Assembly (NCBI GenBank): GCA_021787845.1
Contig: JAJYLH010000007.1
Coordinates: forward strand, 78,497 to 142,496
From: Myxococcales bacterium
GTDB lineage: Bacteria > Myxococcota > Myxococcia > Myxococcales > JAJYLH01
DNA: 64,000 bases
Direction: 5' to 3'
Part shown: positions 45,115 through 54,277 of the stretch, in pieces
Layout of the letters: each line of letters starts with the position of its first letter
How positions within the stretch are numbered: position 1 is the first letter of the stretch
Position numbers and translations under genes: made by a program
Notes under the pieces: generated by a model
Told to the model about the DNA's origin: nothing
The model's database searches: none
Seen by the model: the letters and a program-made list of their open reading frames with translations, nothing else

Positions 45115-46242
45115 CTACGGGTGCGGAGCGGGCGCGGCCGGCTTGGGCTGGGTGAGCTGGGCGAGAACGCTCCTGGCCCGCTGGACGCGCGGCGCCTCCG
45201 ACGGGTCACGGGCGGCGGCGCCGACGTAGGCGTTGAGCCACTGCGCGGCGGCCTGGGCCTGCCCCGCCCGGTCGAACTCCATCCCGGCGAGATACGCGGA
45301 CTCCAAGGACCCTCCCGACGACTTCGCCACCGCCGCGAAGAGCTGCGCCGCCTTCGCGTCCTGGTGGGCGCGCGCCGCGACCTGCGCGAGGCCGAAGGTC
45401 GCCTCCGGCTCCGCCCCCAGCTTCGACGCGTTCTGGTAGGCGGCCTCGGCCCGCGCAAGCTGACCGGTCTGGAGCCAATAGTCGCCGAGCGCGTGCTGCG
45501 AGAGGCCGTCTTTCGGATCCATCTGCACGGCCTTGACGAGCTCCTGCCCGGCCTGCGGGACTTTCTTCTGCGAATAGAGCGCGAGGCCGTAGAGCCGGTG
45601 CGCGAGCGCCGTCGCGTCGGGATGCGAGACCGCCTGCTCGAGCACCTTCGCCGCGTCGTCCGGCTTGTTCGCGAGAATCTCCTCTCCGCCGACCGCGGTC
45701 AGAGCGTCGGTGCTCTTCGGGTCCTTCTTGAGCGCCGCCTGGAACGACTGGAGCGCCTTCTCGTGCTGCCCGCGCTTCGACTCGAGCCGCCCCATCGCGA
45801 GCAGCGCCGGTGCGCCGGCGTCCGGCCGCTTCTCGGCCTGGGCGAAGAGCTTCTCGGCCGCCTGGTCGTCGCCGGTCGCGAGCTCGAGCTCGCCCTGCGC
45901 GAGCAGGTAATCGGTCAGGTGCGCCGGGTCGCGCTTCTGGAGCATCTCGGCCTGGTACTCGAGGGTCTGGACGTCGTGGACCGCCGCGGTCTGCGGGCTT
46001 TGCGCGAGCTGGGTCAGCCGCACCCTGAGCGCCAGGTCCTGCATCGCGGGATCGAGCGGATCCGCCTGGGCGGCGGCGTCGGCCGCGATCCGAGCCCGCG
46101 CGTAGTCGTGGAGGGCGAGAGCGGTCTTAGCTTGCGCGGCGTTCGCCGAGGCGATGCGGTGCCGCTCGGCGGCGTAGGGGTCCGGCCTGGCGCAGGAGAT
46201 GGCGAGCGCGGCCACCGCGGCGAGAACGAGGGTCTTGTACAT
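45115..46242 (-). CDS. TPR lipoprotein
   Basis: Envelope protein of 375 residues. Signal peptide MYKTLVLAAVAALAISC ends in a lipobox-like AISC. The remainder is alanine-rich TPR-like helices (for example AMGRLESKRGQHEKALQSFQ and LGDYWLQTGQLARAEAAYQN), roughly eight units, ending with a Pro/Ala tail. Similar proteins act as assembly scaffolds, for instance PilF/Tgl for type IV pili, but nothing here ties it to one partner. It is convergent with pyk. Confidence 0.82.
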   Translation of the reverse strand: MYKTLVLAAVAALAISCARPDPYAAERHRIASANAAQAKTALALHDYARARIAADAAAQADPLDPAMQDLALRVRLTQLAQSPQTAAVHDVQTLEYQAEMLQKRDPAHLTDYLLAQGELELATGDDQAAEKLFAQAEKRPDAGAPALLAMGRLESKRGQHEKALQSFQAALKKDPKSTDALTAVGGEEILANKPDDAAKVLEQAVSHPDATALAHRLYGLALYSQKKVPQAGQELVKAVQMDPKDGLSQHALGDYWLQTGQLARAEAAYQNASKLGAEPEATFGLAQVAARAHQDAKAAQLFAAVAKSSGGSLESAYLAGMEFDRAGQAQAAAQWLNAYVGAAARDPSEAPRVQRARSVLAQLTQPKPAAPAPHP

Positions 46243-46384
46243 GGTCGGCGGTCCTCAAGCTTGAAGCGTCGTCGAGAAAACGAGCGAGCCTCATAGCGCC
46301 ATGGGTGGCGGAAAAGCAACCTTGGGAAAGCAGGGCGCTCGCTCGACCCCCTGAACCGGCATCGAGCACGGCGTCGAGGGCGCG

Positions 46385-46412
46385 TTGACACGTTCGGACC
46401 CGCGCGTATCCT
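46385..46412 (+). promoter_or_regulatory. Promoter giving a probable leaderless mRNA
   Basis: TTGACA (46385-46390), 16-nt spacer, TATCCT (46407-46412), and the ATG only eight bases later at 46421. Transcription should begin at or next to the start codon, and there is no ribosome site. A TTG at 46385 that would extend the gene is part of the -35 box. Confidence 0.6.
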
Positions 46413-46420
46413 CGCCGTCG

Positions 46421-48337
46421 ATGTACGAAGCGCGGGCCCTGCTGCACGAATTCGACAACGCGGAGTACCGCTTCGCCTGGCCGGGCTGGCAGAAGGCGCT
46501 CCAGCGGGTGGCGCCGGAGCAGGTGCTGGAGCAGCTCTCCGGCGTCGACCCGGCGCGGTGCCAGCGGCTGACGCTCGCCGGCGCCCCTCTCGAGCACCCC
46601 GAGCTCTTCGCGATTCTCGAGAGGCTGCGGGCGGCGGGCTTTTCGCGCTTCGCCCTGGAGACGGACGCGGCGGGGCTTTCGGTGCCCGGCCGGGCGGAGA
46701 AGCTCGCCCGGCTCGGGGTCGAGGATCTGTTCCTGGTGGTCGGCGGCATCCGGGAAAAAGTCTACGAGCACGTGATGCAGGCGCCGGGCACCTTCCGGGC
46801 GGCGATGGAAGGAGTGCGGGAGGCCCTCCGGGGACCGGCAGCGGTGTACCTCATCGTGCCGCTCGTCAAGTGGAACGTCGCGGATCTGGAGCCGCTCGTC
46901 GACTGGACGCTGGCGCTCGAGGGCCGGCCGCACGGGGTCTTGCTCGCGCTGCCGGAAATCGGGCGAGTGCCGCAGAACGCGCGGGGGCTCGTCTTGCCCT
47001 ACGAGAAGGAGGCGGAGGTCGCGGCGCGGGTCTTCCGCCACTGCCAGGGCCAGCGGCTGGAGTACGGCTTCTTCTCCAAGCGCGGCCTGCTCCCCTGCGC
47101 CTCTGGCGGCCACCTGGAGCGCTTCGCCTCGGTCTTCTGGGAGCGCATGCAGTTCATGCGGCACCAGAAGGACGCCGAGTTGGTGCGGGTGCCCGCCTGC
47201 GAGAGCTGCTCGCTCGCGAAGACGTGCCAGGGCGCCGAGCGGGCGTACGTCGAAACGTTCGGCACGAGCGAGATGAAGCCGGTGGCGCTGGAGGTCAGCG
47301 GCAACTGGAAGCTGCGCAAGCTCAATAGCCTGGAGAAGCGGGACTTCACCCACGTCTCGCCGTTCTCCAACGAGGCCGCCGAGAACCCGATGGCGCTCGT
47401 CCGGGTCAACGGCCACTGCAACATGTCCTGCTCGTTCTGCTTCGTCGATCGGACGGTGCCGGACTTCGACACCGATGACCTCTTGGAGGAGATTCGCGGG
47501 CTCTTCCAGCGCGGCGCGCGGCATCTGGTGCTGTCGGGCGGCGAGCCGACGATCCACCCGGACCTGCCGCGGATCATCCGGACCGCGAAGGAGATGGGCT
47601 ACCGGGTGATCGAGCTGCACTCGAACGGGGTGCGCTCGGCGGACTGGGACTACGCGAAGAGCCTGGTCGACGCCGGGGTAGACCAGCTCACGGTGTCGCT
47701 GCACAGCGCGAACCCGGCGAAGTCGGACGAAATCACCCGCCTGCCGCACGCGTTCGAGAAGACGGTCCAGGCGATGCACCATTTTCGCAAGCTCGGGGTG
47801 GAGACCAAGTTCGCGCACGTCATCACCGAGTACAACTACCGCGAGCTGCCCCGGACGGTGGAGTTTCTGCGGAGCGAGTTCCCGCCCGAGGAAGCCTACT
47901 TCTCGATCTGCTTCGCCATCGCGCAACCGATTTCCGACCTGGTCTTCTCCTGGGTGATTCCGCGGTTCACCGAGGTCAAGCCGTACTTCAAGCAGGCGCT
48001 GGACCTGTGCCTCGCGTGCGGCATCGGCTTCGGCGGGATGATCGGTCAGGGCGGGTATCCGCCGTGCATGCTCGACGGCGAGCTGAAGTACTACGAGACG
48101 AACCTGACCAACATCTTCACGTCGGAGGACCACGACCAGCAGTTCTACAAAGCGGAACGCTGCCGCGAGTGCAGCTTCGATGCGTGGTGCGTCGGCGTCC
48201 GCCGGGACTACGTCGAATACTACGGCGACTCGGAAATCGCGCCGTTCCACGCGGAGATTCCGCTTTCGACGCCGATGCCGCCGGCGATCGTCGTCAACGG
48301 CCCGCCGCTGGTCGAGCTGGGCACGAAGGCGCGGTAA
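46421..48337 (+). CDS. Tandem-duplicated radical SAM protein with degenerate N-terminal copy
   Basis: 638 residues. The C-terminal half is a full radical SAM domain: cluster motif C333-x3-C337-x2-C340 (GHCNMSCSFCFVD), LVLSGGEPTIHPDLP, ELHSNGVRS and TVSLHSANPAK, then an auxiliary cysteine set near 548 and C581-x2-C584-x5-C590 (CRECSFDAWC), of SPASM type. The N-terminal half repeats the layout: LTLAGAPLEHPELFAILERL matches the GGEP segment, and C226 plus C260-x2-C263-x5-C269 (CESCSLAKTC) match the auxiliary set, but the SAM-cluster cysteines are missing. Function unknown; substrate may be a peptide, as for many SPASM enzymes. Expression looks leaderless. Confidence 0.88.
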   Translation: MYEARALLHEFDNAEYRFAWPGWQKALQRVAPEQVLEQLSGVDPARCQRLTLAGAPLEHPELFAILERLRAAGFSRFALETDAAGLSVPGRAEKLARLGVEDLFLVVGGIREKVYEHVMQAPGTFRAAMEGVREALRGPAAVYLIVPLVKWNVADLEPLVDWTLALEGRPHGVLLALPEIGRVPQNARGLVLPYEKEAEVAARVFRHCQGQRLEYGFFSKRGLLPCASGGHLERFASVFWERMQFMRHQKDAELVRVPACESCSLAKTCQGAERAYVETFGTSEMKPVALEVSGNWKLRKLNSLEKRDFTHVSPFSNEAAENPMALVRVNGHCNMSCSFCFVDRTVPDFDTDDLLEEIRGLFQRGARHLVLSGGEPTIHPDLPRIIRTAKEMGYRVIELHSNGVRSADWDYAKSLVDAGVDQLTVSLHSANPAKSDEITRLPHAFEKTVQAMHHFRKLGVETKFAHVITEYNYRELPRTVEFLRSEFPPEEAYFSICFAIAQPISDLVFSWVIPRFTEVKPYFKQALDLCLACGIGFGGMIGQGGYPPCMLDGELKYYETNLTNIFTSEDHDQQFYKAERCRECSFDAWCVGVRRDYVEYYGDSEIAPFHAEIPLSTPMPPAIVVNGPPLVELGTKAR

Positions 48338-48373
48338 CCATCGGCAGGAGCGAGCCGGAAATGGATGGTGAGA

Positions 48374-48555
48374 CCAGTAGGTTGGACGGTCCGGTTCGCA
48401 CGCCGTTAGGCGGGCGGCCGGCCGTCCGACATTCCAGAGCGATCGCCGATCCCGACGCTCCTTCAGCGACCGCTCTGGAACGACGGACGGCCGGTCGCGC
48501 GGACCATCGAGCGCGCTGCCCATCCACAAGGCGACCGGACCGTCCATCCTACTGG
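48374..48555. repeat. 182-bp nested imperfect palindrome between the radical SAM and GH92 genes
   Basis: Outer arms 48374-48399 and 48531-48555 match over 25 nt with one mismatch and one indel (starting CCAGTAGG, ending CCTACTGG). Inner arms 48416-48441 and 48471-48496 match over 26 nt with three mismatches (containing CCGGCCGTCCG and TTCCAGAGCG). A 29-nt loop is left. It could fold as a long RNA or DNA hairpin. It fills most of the 259-bp gap; no target duplication is clear. Confidence 0.75.
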
Positions 48556-48596
48556 ATTGGTGTACGCATCGACCTTGTTTCTCGCGGAGCGCCATC

Positions 48597-50918
48597 ATGC
48601 GCCACCTCTCACATCGCCCGGAGTGGTTTCTGCTCCTTCTCACCATTTGGTCTTGCCAGTCGGCGCCGCCAAAGAAGAACATCTACGACTTCCTGCCGAA
48701 GACCGACCTGACGCCGCTGGTCGATCCGATGATCGGCACCGACGGCGGCGGCAACGCCATCCCCGGCGCGAGCTTGCCGCACGGCCTGGTCAAGCTCAGC
48801 CCCGACACCTCGAACAAGGCTGGCGACGTGGCGGCCTACGAATACGGCGCCTCGAAGATCACCGGCTTCAGCCACACGCACCTCGAAGGCCCCGGCGGTT
48901 CCGACTACGGCTACGGCGAGCTCCTGGTCGCCCCCGCGCGGGCGGTCGCGACCGACGAATCCCAGTACGCGTCCGCCTTCTCGCACGACGCGGAAAGCGC
49001 GGCGCCTGGCTACTACTCTGTCGAGCTCTCCGACTCCCACGTTCATGCCGAGCTCACCGCCACGGCGCGCTGCGGATTTCATCGGTACACGTTCGAAGGC
49101 GGCGGCACCGGAGATCTCCTTTTCGACCTGTCGCACTCGCAGGGCGAGTTCGTCAGCGGCTCGGTGGACGTCCTGCAGCCGAACCTCCTGCGCGGGAAGG
49201 TGACCTACCAGGTCGATCCCGCGCTGTCGCTCGCCGTCTCCGCGTTCGAGCCCAACGGCACCACCGGGCTACGGACACTCTATTTCTATGCTGTGACGAG
49301 CCAGGCGTTCGACGCGTTCGGCACCTGGACGAGCGACGCGCCAATAGCCGGATCGACCTCCGCGACGGCGCAGGGCGGCAAGCTCGGCGCGTACGTGACG
49401 TTCAAAGACACGAGCAAGCCCATCGAGCTGCGTCTTTGCCTGTCGTCGATCGACCCGGCGCAGGCGCAGCAGACTTACGACGAGGAAGCGGCGGGCGTGT
49501 CTTTCGAGGCGACGCGCGCGCAGGCGAAGCTCGCGTGGAACCACCTCCTCGATCGCGTGCAAGTGCAAGGCGGCTCGGATGACGCTCGGCGGATGTTCTA
49601 CACGGCGCTCTACCACTCTTTCTTGGAGCCGGCGGACGCGACGGAGGACGGGCGTTTCTGGAGCGGCGAAGACGACCAGGGCCGAGTGGAGACCGCGAAG
49701 GGCTGGCACTACTTCGTCGACGACTGGTGTTTGTGGAACACGTTCCGCACCGTGCACCCGCTGCAAACGCTGCTCGAGCCCGAGCACGCTTCGGACATGG
49801 TGCGCTCGCTCGTCAATGGTTATCAGACCGGCGGATGGATTTCCAAGTGTACCTGGCAAGCCACCGGCTACTCGCGCGTGATGACCGCCAACCCTTTCGT
49901 GCCGGTGATCGCCGATGCCTACGTCAAGGGCTTTCGCGACTACGACGTCGCGACGACCTATGCGGCGGTGCGTCATTCGGAGATGGAAGACGAGGCCGCG
50001 GCGGTCGCCGACGGCGCTTGTGGCTACTTCAATCAAGGGACGCCCGCCGAGTACATCGCGCACGGGTACGTCTCGCACGAGTGCGACCCCGGCCAGTCGG
50101 CGTCGATGACGCTCGAGTACGCCTACGACGACTGGGCGATGGCGCGCTTCGCGCAGGCGCTCGGCAAGACCGCGGACGAAAAGCTCTTCGACGCGCGCGC
50201 TCTGAACTATCGCAACGTCTTCAACCCGGCGCACGGCTTCATGCAGGGACGCCATCGCGATGGCTCCTGGGTCGAGCCGTTCGATCCGACGGCATCGGAA
50301 GACTTCACCGAGGCGAGCTCCTGGATCTACACCTGGTTCGTGCCGCAGGACGTCGCGGGCCTGATGTCGCTGATGGGCGGCCCGGATCCGTTTCTCACCA
50401 AGCTCGACCAGTTCTTCGACGGCGGGCACGACGATCCGTCCAACGAGCCGAGCTTCTCTTCTCCCTACCTCTATCTCTACGCGGGCCTTCCTTCGAAGAC
50501 CGAATCGCGGGTGCGGCAAATCCTCGCCAAGAGCTACGCGCTCGCGCCCGACGGCCTTCCCGGCAACGACGACTCCGGCGCGATGAGCGCCTGGTACGTC
50601 TTCGGCGAAATCGGGCTGTATCCCATCACGCCCGGCGACTCGACGCTGCTCATCGGCTCGCCCGCGTTCACGAAGACGACGCTCTACCTCGAGCCCAACG
50701 CCTATCCCGGCCGGACTTTCACGATTTTGGCGCCCGACGCGTCGCCCGAGAACGCCTACGTGCGTTCCGCGACCCTGAACGGCAAGCCGCTCTCGCACCC
50801 TTGGATTCGCCACGACGACCTCATCGCCGGCGGCACCCTCGCGCTCGTGATGGGCCCGAGCCCCAGCGCCTGGGGCACCGCGCCGCAGGACGCCCCGCCG
50901 TCGCTATCGAGGCGGTAG
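48597..50918 (+). CDS. GH92-family alpha-mannosidase lipoprotein
   Basis: Calcium-dependent exo-alpha-mannosidase family, trimming mannose from glycans such as fungal or N-glycans. 773 residues. The ATG at 48597 follows GGAG; N-terminal hydrophobic segment FLLLLTIWSC gives a possible lipobox. Family signatures: DPMIGTDGGGNAIPGASLPH, GFSHTHLEGPGGSDYGYGE, WCLWNTFRTVHPLQTLLEP, a central (alpha/alpha)6 barrel, and LPGNDDSGAMSAWYVFGEIG with catalytic acids, then PITPGDSTLLIGSPAF. Complete. It suggests predation or glycan scavenging, consistent with a myxobacterium-like lifestyle. Confidence 0.95.
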   Translation: MRHLSHRPEWFLLLLTIWSCQSAPPKKNIYDFLPKTDLTPLVDPMIGTDGGGNAIPGASLPHGLVKLSPDTSNKAGDVAAYEYGASKITGFSHTHLEGPGGSDYGYGELLVAPARAVATDESQYASAFSHDAESAAPGYYSVELSDSHVHAELTATARCGFHRYTFEGGGTGDLLFDLSHSQGEFVSGSVDVLQPNLLRGKVTYQVDPALSLAVSAFEPNGTTGLRTLYFYAVTSQAFDAFGTWTSDAPIAGSTSATAQGGKLGAYVTFKDTSKPIELRLCLSSIDPAQAQQTYDEEAAGVSFEATRAQAKLAWNHLLDRVQVQGGSDDARRMFYTALYHSFLEPADATEDGRFWSGEDDQGRVETAKGWHYFVDDWCLWNTFRTVHPLQTLLEPEHASDMVRSLVNGYQTGGWISKCTWQATGYSRVMTANPFVPVIADAYVKGFRDYDVATTYAAVRHSEMEDEAAAVADGACGYFNQGTPAEYIAHGYVSHECDPGQSASMTLEYAYDDWAMARFAQALGKTADEKLFDARALNYRNVFNPAHGFMQGRHRDGSWVEPFDPTASEDFTEASSWIYTWFVPQDVAGLMSLMGGPDPFLTKLDQFFDGGHDDPSNEPSFSSPYLYLYAGLPSKTESRVRQILAKSYALAPDGLPGNDDSGAMSAWYVFGEIGLYPITPGDSTLLIGSPAFTKTTLYLEPNAYPGRTFTILAPDASPENAYVRSATLNGKPLSHPWIRHDDLIAGGTLALVMGPSPSAWGTAPQDAPPSLSRR

Positions 50919-51005
50919 CGGCCGCGCTTTCGGCCTGCTGGACAAGCCCACGCCTCCCGTGCTATTCGACGTCACACTCGGCGTCGGTCGCCGAAGAGGT
51001 GCGCA

Positions 51006-53753
51006 ATGGCTTCGCGGTGGCGGTTCGGATTGATCGTCGGCCTCCTGCTCGCGAGCGGCATGGCGAGCGCGGACAACGCGCCCCTGGTGCCGCAGGTCTT
51101 CACCCAGCAAGGACGGTTGCTCGACGGCTCGGACCAGCCGATCACCGGCCAGGTCCCGATGATCTTCAACCTCTACCAACAGCCGACGGGCGGTACCGCG
51201 ATCTGGTCGGAGACGCAGACCGTCAACGTCGACAACGGCTACTATTCGATTCTCCTCGGCGACGCCTCGGTCGACGGCGTGAACCCGATCACCCCGGACC
51301 TGCTCGTCGGGACGCTCTACCTCGGCGTCACCATCGGCGGCAACGAGCTGTCCCCGCGGCTCCAGGTCGCGACCGTGCCCTACGCGGAACGCGCCGACCT
51401 CGCCGACCGCATCGACGGCGGCACCATCGCCAACGCGACCATCACCGGCAGCAGCGTCGACGCGACCGAGGTCTCGGTCGGTGGCCAGCCGGTCATCGAC
51501 TCGAGCGGCAACATCGTCAACCTCGCGCAGCAGCTCGCCTCCTCCGGGATGGTGGCAAACGACTCGCAGAACCTCGGCGGCAAGCCCGCATCGGACTACG
51601 TGACGAACGAGACGCTGACGCAGAGCTACGTCAATGCGACCGACCTCTCCACGCAGGAATACGACAACCGGGTGCGCAACGGGTCCTTCGAAGAGGCCGG
51701 CACGGGCACGCTGCCGGCGCACTGGGACGCGGTCGGTACTGGCAACGGCACCCGCTCCCAGGTGGCGGACCCGATGTTCGGTACCAAGGCGCTTGAGATT
51801 CTCGACAGCGACCCGACGGCGCAGGTCGCGGTCCGCCAGACCGTGATGACCGCCAGCGAGGTGACGGGCTACGTCGGCGCCACGTTCACCGCTTCGGTCT
51901 TTGCGAAGAAGAAGGCCGGCGCCGCCGGGAGCCATGGCCGCCTCTGCATCGTCGACGCCGACAGCGGCACCGGGGCCAGCGACTGCACCCCGTTGACGAC
52001 GGACAACGCGTACACCCAGGCCGTCGTCAGCCACGTCGTGTCGGCCTCGGCGGCTTACCTGAAAGTCGTCCTCGATCCCGGAACCGATCCCGGCGACGCC
52101 AACGACTACGTCTTCGACGGCGTGATGCTGACCCGCGGCAAGCTCGCGCCGACGTTCACGCCCAGCGTCGCCGAGGAGCTGCCGGCGCAGAGCATTTCGC
52201 CCTCGCAGCTCATCATGGGACCGGGCTCCGGTCTCGACGCGGACACCCTCGACGGCATCGACTCGACGGGCTTCGTGCAGACGACCGGAGATCAGACCAT
52301 CGACGGCGCCAAGACCTTCACCCAGACGGTCCAGGCCGTGAGCATCGCCGCATCGGGGTCGATCAGCGCGGCGAGCTTCACGGGCGATGGCTCGGGGCTG
52401 ACCGACGTCAACGCGGCGACGGTGCGGAACGGCCTCTATTCGAACGGCAGCTACCCCGATCCGGGATGGCTCACGTCGCTCGCGGGGAGCAAGATCACCG
52501 GCGCGGTCGCCCAGGCGACCCAGGCGGCGGGCTTCACCGGCTCGCTCTCGGGCGATGTCACCGGAACCCAGGGGTCGACTCACGTCACTGCACTTCAAGG
52601 CAAGCCGGTCGCTTCGACGAGCCCCGGCGCGCGGCAGATTCTCACTTGGAACGGTTCCGCATGGACTCCCGCGCCCCACAACGTGACTGTGACACTAACT
52701 GACGCCACCACCATCGCGGTCGACGCGTCGACGGGCGATGTCTTCGATGTCACCCTCACCGGCAACCACACGATGGGCGCGCCGACCAACCTAGTCAACG
52801 GCGACAACTACACTTTCCGTATCCATCAGGATGCAACCGGCGGGCGTGCCCTCTCGTGGGCGTCCGCGTACCTGTTCGGGAACACGCCCTCGACCGTGGC
52901 GCTCACGGCGAACGCCTTGACGATCTTCAGGTTCGCGAGCGACGGGACGAACCTGTTCGCGACGGGCGTCTACTCGACCGTGCCGCCGTGCGTGGCGGGC
53001 TCGCAGACGCTCCTCTACTCGGGCGCCATCGTGACATTTACGATGCCGACCGGCTGTCGAACGCTGACCATCGAGGCGTGGGGCGCGCAGGGCGGGACGG
53101 GCAACGGCTACAGCGGCGGCCTCGGCGCGTACGAGAAGGGGACCATCACAACCAGCGTCGGCGAGAGCTTCAAGGTGCTGGTCGGCCAGCGCGGCGGGGA
53201 CGCCAGCTACAAGGCCGGCGGCGGCGGCGGCGGCACGTTCGTGACCGACCTCGCGAACCTGCCCCTCGTCATCGCGGGCGGCGGCGGTGGCGGCGGTGGC
53301 AACTCGAACCCGGCCAGCGGCCAGCCCGGGCAGACGACGACCAACGGAGGCACCCCAGCCTCGGGCGGCTCGGGCGGCTCGAGCGGATCCGGCGGCACCG
53401 CGTCCAATGGCTCCGCCGGCGGCGCGGGCCTATCCGGCGACGGCGGTGGAACCTCGTGCGGAAGCGTCCCGTCCGTACCGAGGGCGTTCATCAACGGCGG
53501 CGCCGGAGGAGGCGGCGGGACCTGCGGTGCCGGCGGCGGCGCGGGCGGCTTCGGCGGCGGCTCGGGCGGCGAGTGGTGCTGCCAGGGCGCGCCGGGCGCG
53601 GGCGGCGGCTACTCGGGCGGCGGCGGCGTCAACAGCAACGGTGCAGGCGTGGGCGGCGGCTCCTACAACACCGGCACGAACCAGACCGCCGTCTCGGGCG
53701 CCAATGCGGGCGTCAGCGGGAACGGCAAGGTCGTCCTCACCTACGGAACGTAG
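51006..53753 (+). CDS. Exported glycine-rich surface protein with ALK-type Gly-rich domain
   Basis: 915 residues with a signal peptide (FGLIVGLLLASGMASA). The first 160 residues form a beta domain (QVFTQQGRLLDGSDQPITGQ) often seen at the start of deltaproteobacterial surface fibres. A jelly-roll-like carbohydrate module (RNGSFEEAGTGTLPAHWDAV) follows, then tail-fibre-like repeats (TFTQTVQAVSIAASGSISA, ASFTGDGSGLTDVNA). From about 680 on there is a glycine-rich domain (LTIEAWGAQGGTG, GAYEKGTITTSVGESFKV, GGGGGGTFV) like that of animal ALK/LTK receptors. A ligand-binding or display role is inferred. A frameshifted remnant of a second copy lies directly downstream. Confidence 0.82.
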   Translation: MASRWRFGLIVGLLLASGMASADNAPLVPQVFTQQGRLLDGSDQPITGQVPMIFNLYQQPTGGTAIWSETQTVNVDNGYYSILLGDASVDGVNPITPDLLVGTLYLGVTIGGNELSPRLQVATVPYAERADLADRIDGGTIANATITGSSVDATEVSVGGQPVIDSSGNIVNLAQQLASSGMVANDSQNLGGKPASDYVTNETLTQSYVNATDLSTQEYDNRVRNGSFEEAGTGTLPAHWDAVGTGNGTRSQVADPMFGTKALEILDSDPTAQVAVRQTVMTASEVTGYVGATFTASVFAKKKAGAAGSHGRLCIVDADSGTGASDCTPLTTDNAYTQAVVSHVVSASAAYLKVVLDPGTDPGDANDYVFDGVMLTRGKLAPTFTPSVAEELPAQSISPSQLIMGPGSGLDADTLDGIDSTGFVQTTGDQTIDGAKTFTQTVQAVSIAASGSISAASFTGDGSGLTDVNAATVRNGLYSNGSYPDPGWLTSLAGSKITGAVAQATQAAGFTGSLSGDVTGTQGSTHVTALQGKPVASTSPGARQILTWNGSAWTPAPHNVTVTLTDATTIAVDASTGDVFDVTLTGNHTMGAPTNLVNGDNYTFRIHQDATGGRALSWASAYLFGNTPSTVALTANALTIFRFASDGTNLFATGVYSTVPPCVAGSQTLLYSGAIVTFTMPTGCRTLTIEAWGAQGGTGNGYSGGLGAYEKGTITTSVGESFKVLVGQRGGDASYKAGGGGGGTFVTDLANLPLVIAGGGGGGGGNSNPASGQPGQTTTNGGTPASGGSGGSSGSGGTASNGSAGGAGLSGDGGGTSCGSVPSVPRAFINGGAGGGGGTCGAGGGAGGFGGGSGGEWCCQGAPGAGGGYSGGGGVNSNGAGVGGGSYNTGTNQTAVSGANAGVSGNGKVVLTYGT

Positions 53754-53756
53754 CGG

Positions 53757-53912
53757 GGGCGGCGGCTCGTACACGACCTTCGGGACGATGCACAGCGGCG
53801 CTGGATCGACCCCGGCAACAGCGGGAGCGCCTTCTACCAGGCCGGCATCGGCAAGGGCTGCCAGGGCAACTGCTCGGGCGGCAACGGCCTCGTCGCAGTG
53901 ACCTGGTATTAA
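53757..53912 (+). pseudogene. Frameshifted remnant of a second glycine-rich-domain C-terminus
   Basis: Directly after the stop of the glycine-rich protein, one frame reads GGGSYTTFGTMHSG and another then reads WIDPGNSGSAFYQAGIGKG, CQGNCSGGNGLVAVTWY and TAA (53910-53912). Together they resemble the normal end of this domain (GNG followed by hydrophobic strand). Two frames are needed, so it is a broken paralogous tail, from recombination or a frameshift plus truncation. Confidence 0.65.
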
Positions 53913-54216
53913 TCGTTGGGAACTGCTTATCGGGTTCACCACACCAGGCCACGGGGGCAATGCCGCTCATCCCGAGCGCAGTCGAGGGACGAGCGCGGTG
54001 AAGCCGAAACCGCCCGTCCTTCGACTGCGCTCAGGACGAGCGGCCGGGAATTCGAGGGAGGTGGGGTCAACCCGATAAGCAAGTCGTTGCGAAAGTAGTT
54101 GCGGTCGGGGTCTCGTGGCACAGGCGTCCTCGCCTGTGAAAGCCACAACGAAGGCTACACGGGCGGGGACGCCCGTGCCACGACTGATGATGCGAGGTGC
54201 AGATATTTTCGCAACG
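53911..54216. repeat. Two abutting nested inverted-repeat elements
   Basis: Element A: TGCTTATCGGGTT (53924-53936) pairs with AACCCGATAAGCA (54069-54081); inside, 33-nt arms with few mismatches carry GAGCGCAGTCGA and TTCGACTGCGCTC. Element B: TCGTTGCGAAA (54083-54093) pairs with TTTCGCAACGA (about 54205-54215); inside, 26-nt arms (54113-54138 and 54158-54183) carry TCGTGGCAC and GTGCCACGA. The 5' arm of B recurs at 60347-60390, and relatives of both inner parts occur at 32.3-32.5 kb. This looks like MITE-style non-autonomous repeats. Confidence 0.72.
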
Positions 54217-54277
54217 ATTAATAGCGCCTTCGGCGCGGTGCGCATCATCATCTTTGGGGACGGGCGGGCGCCCGGGC

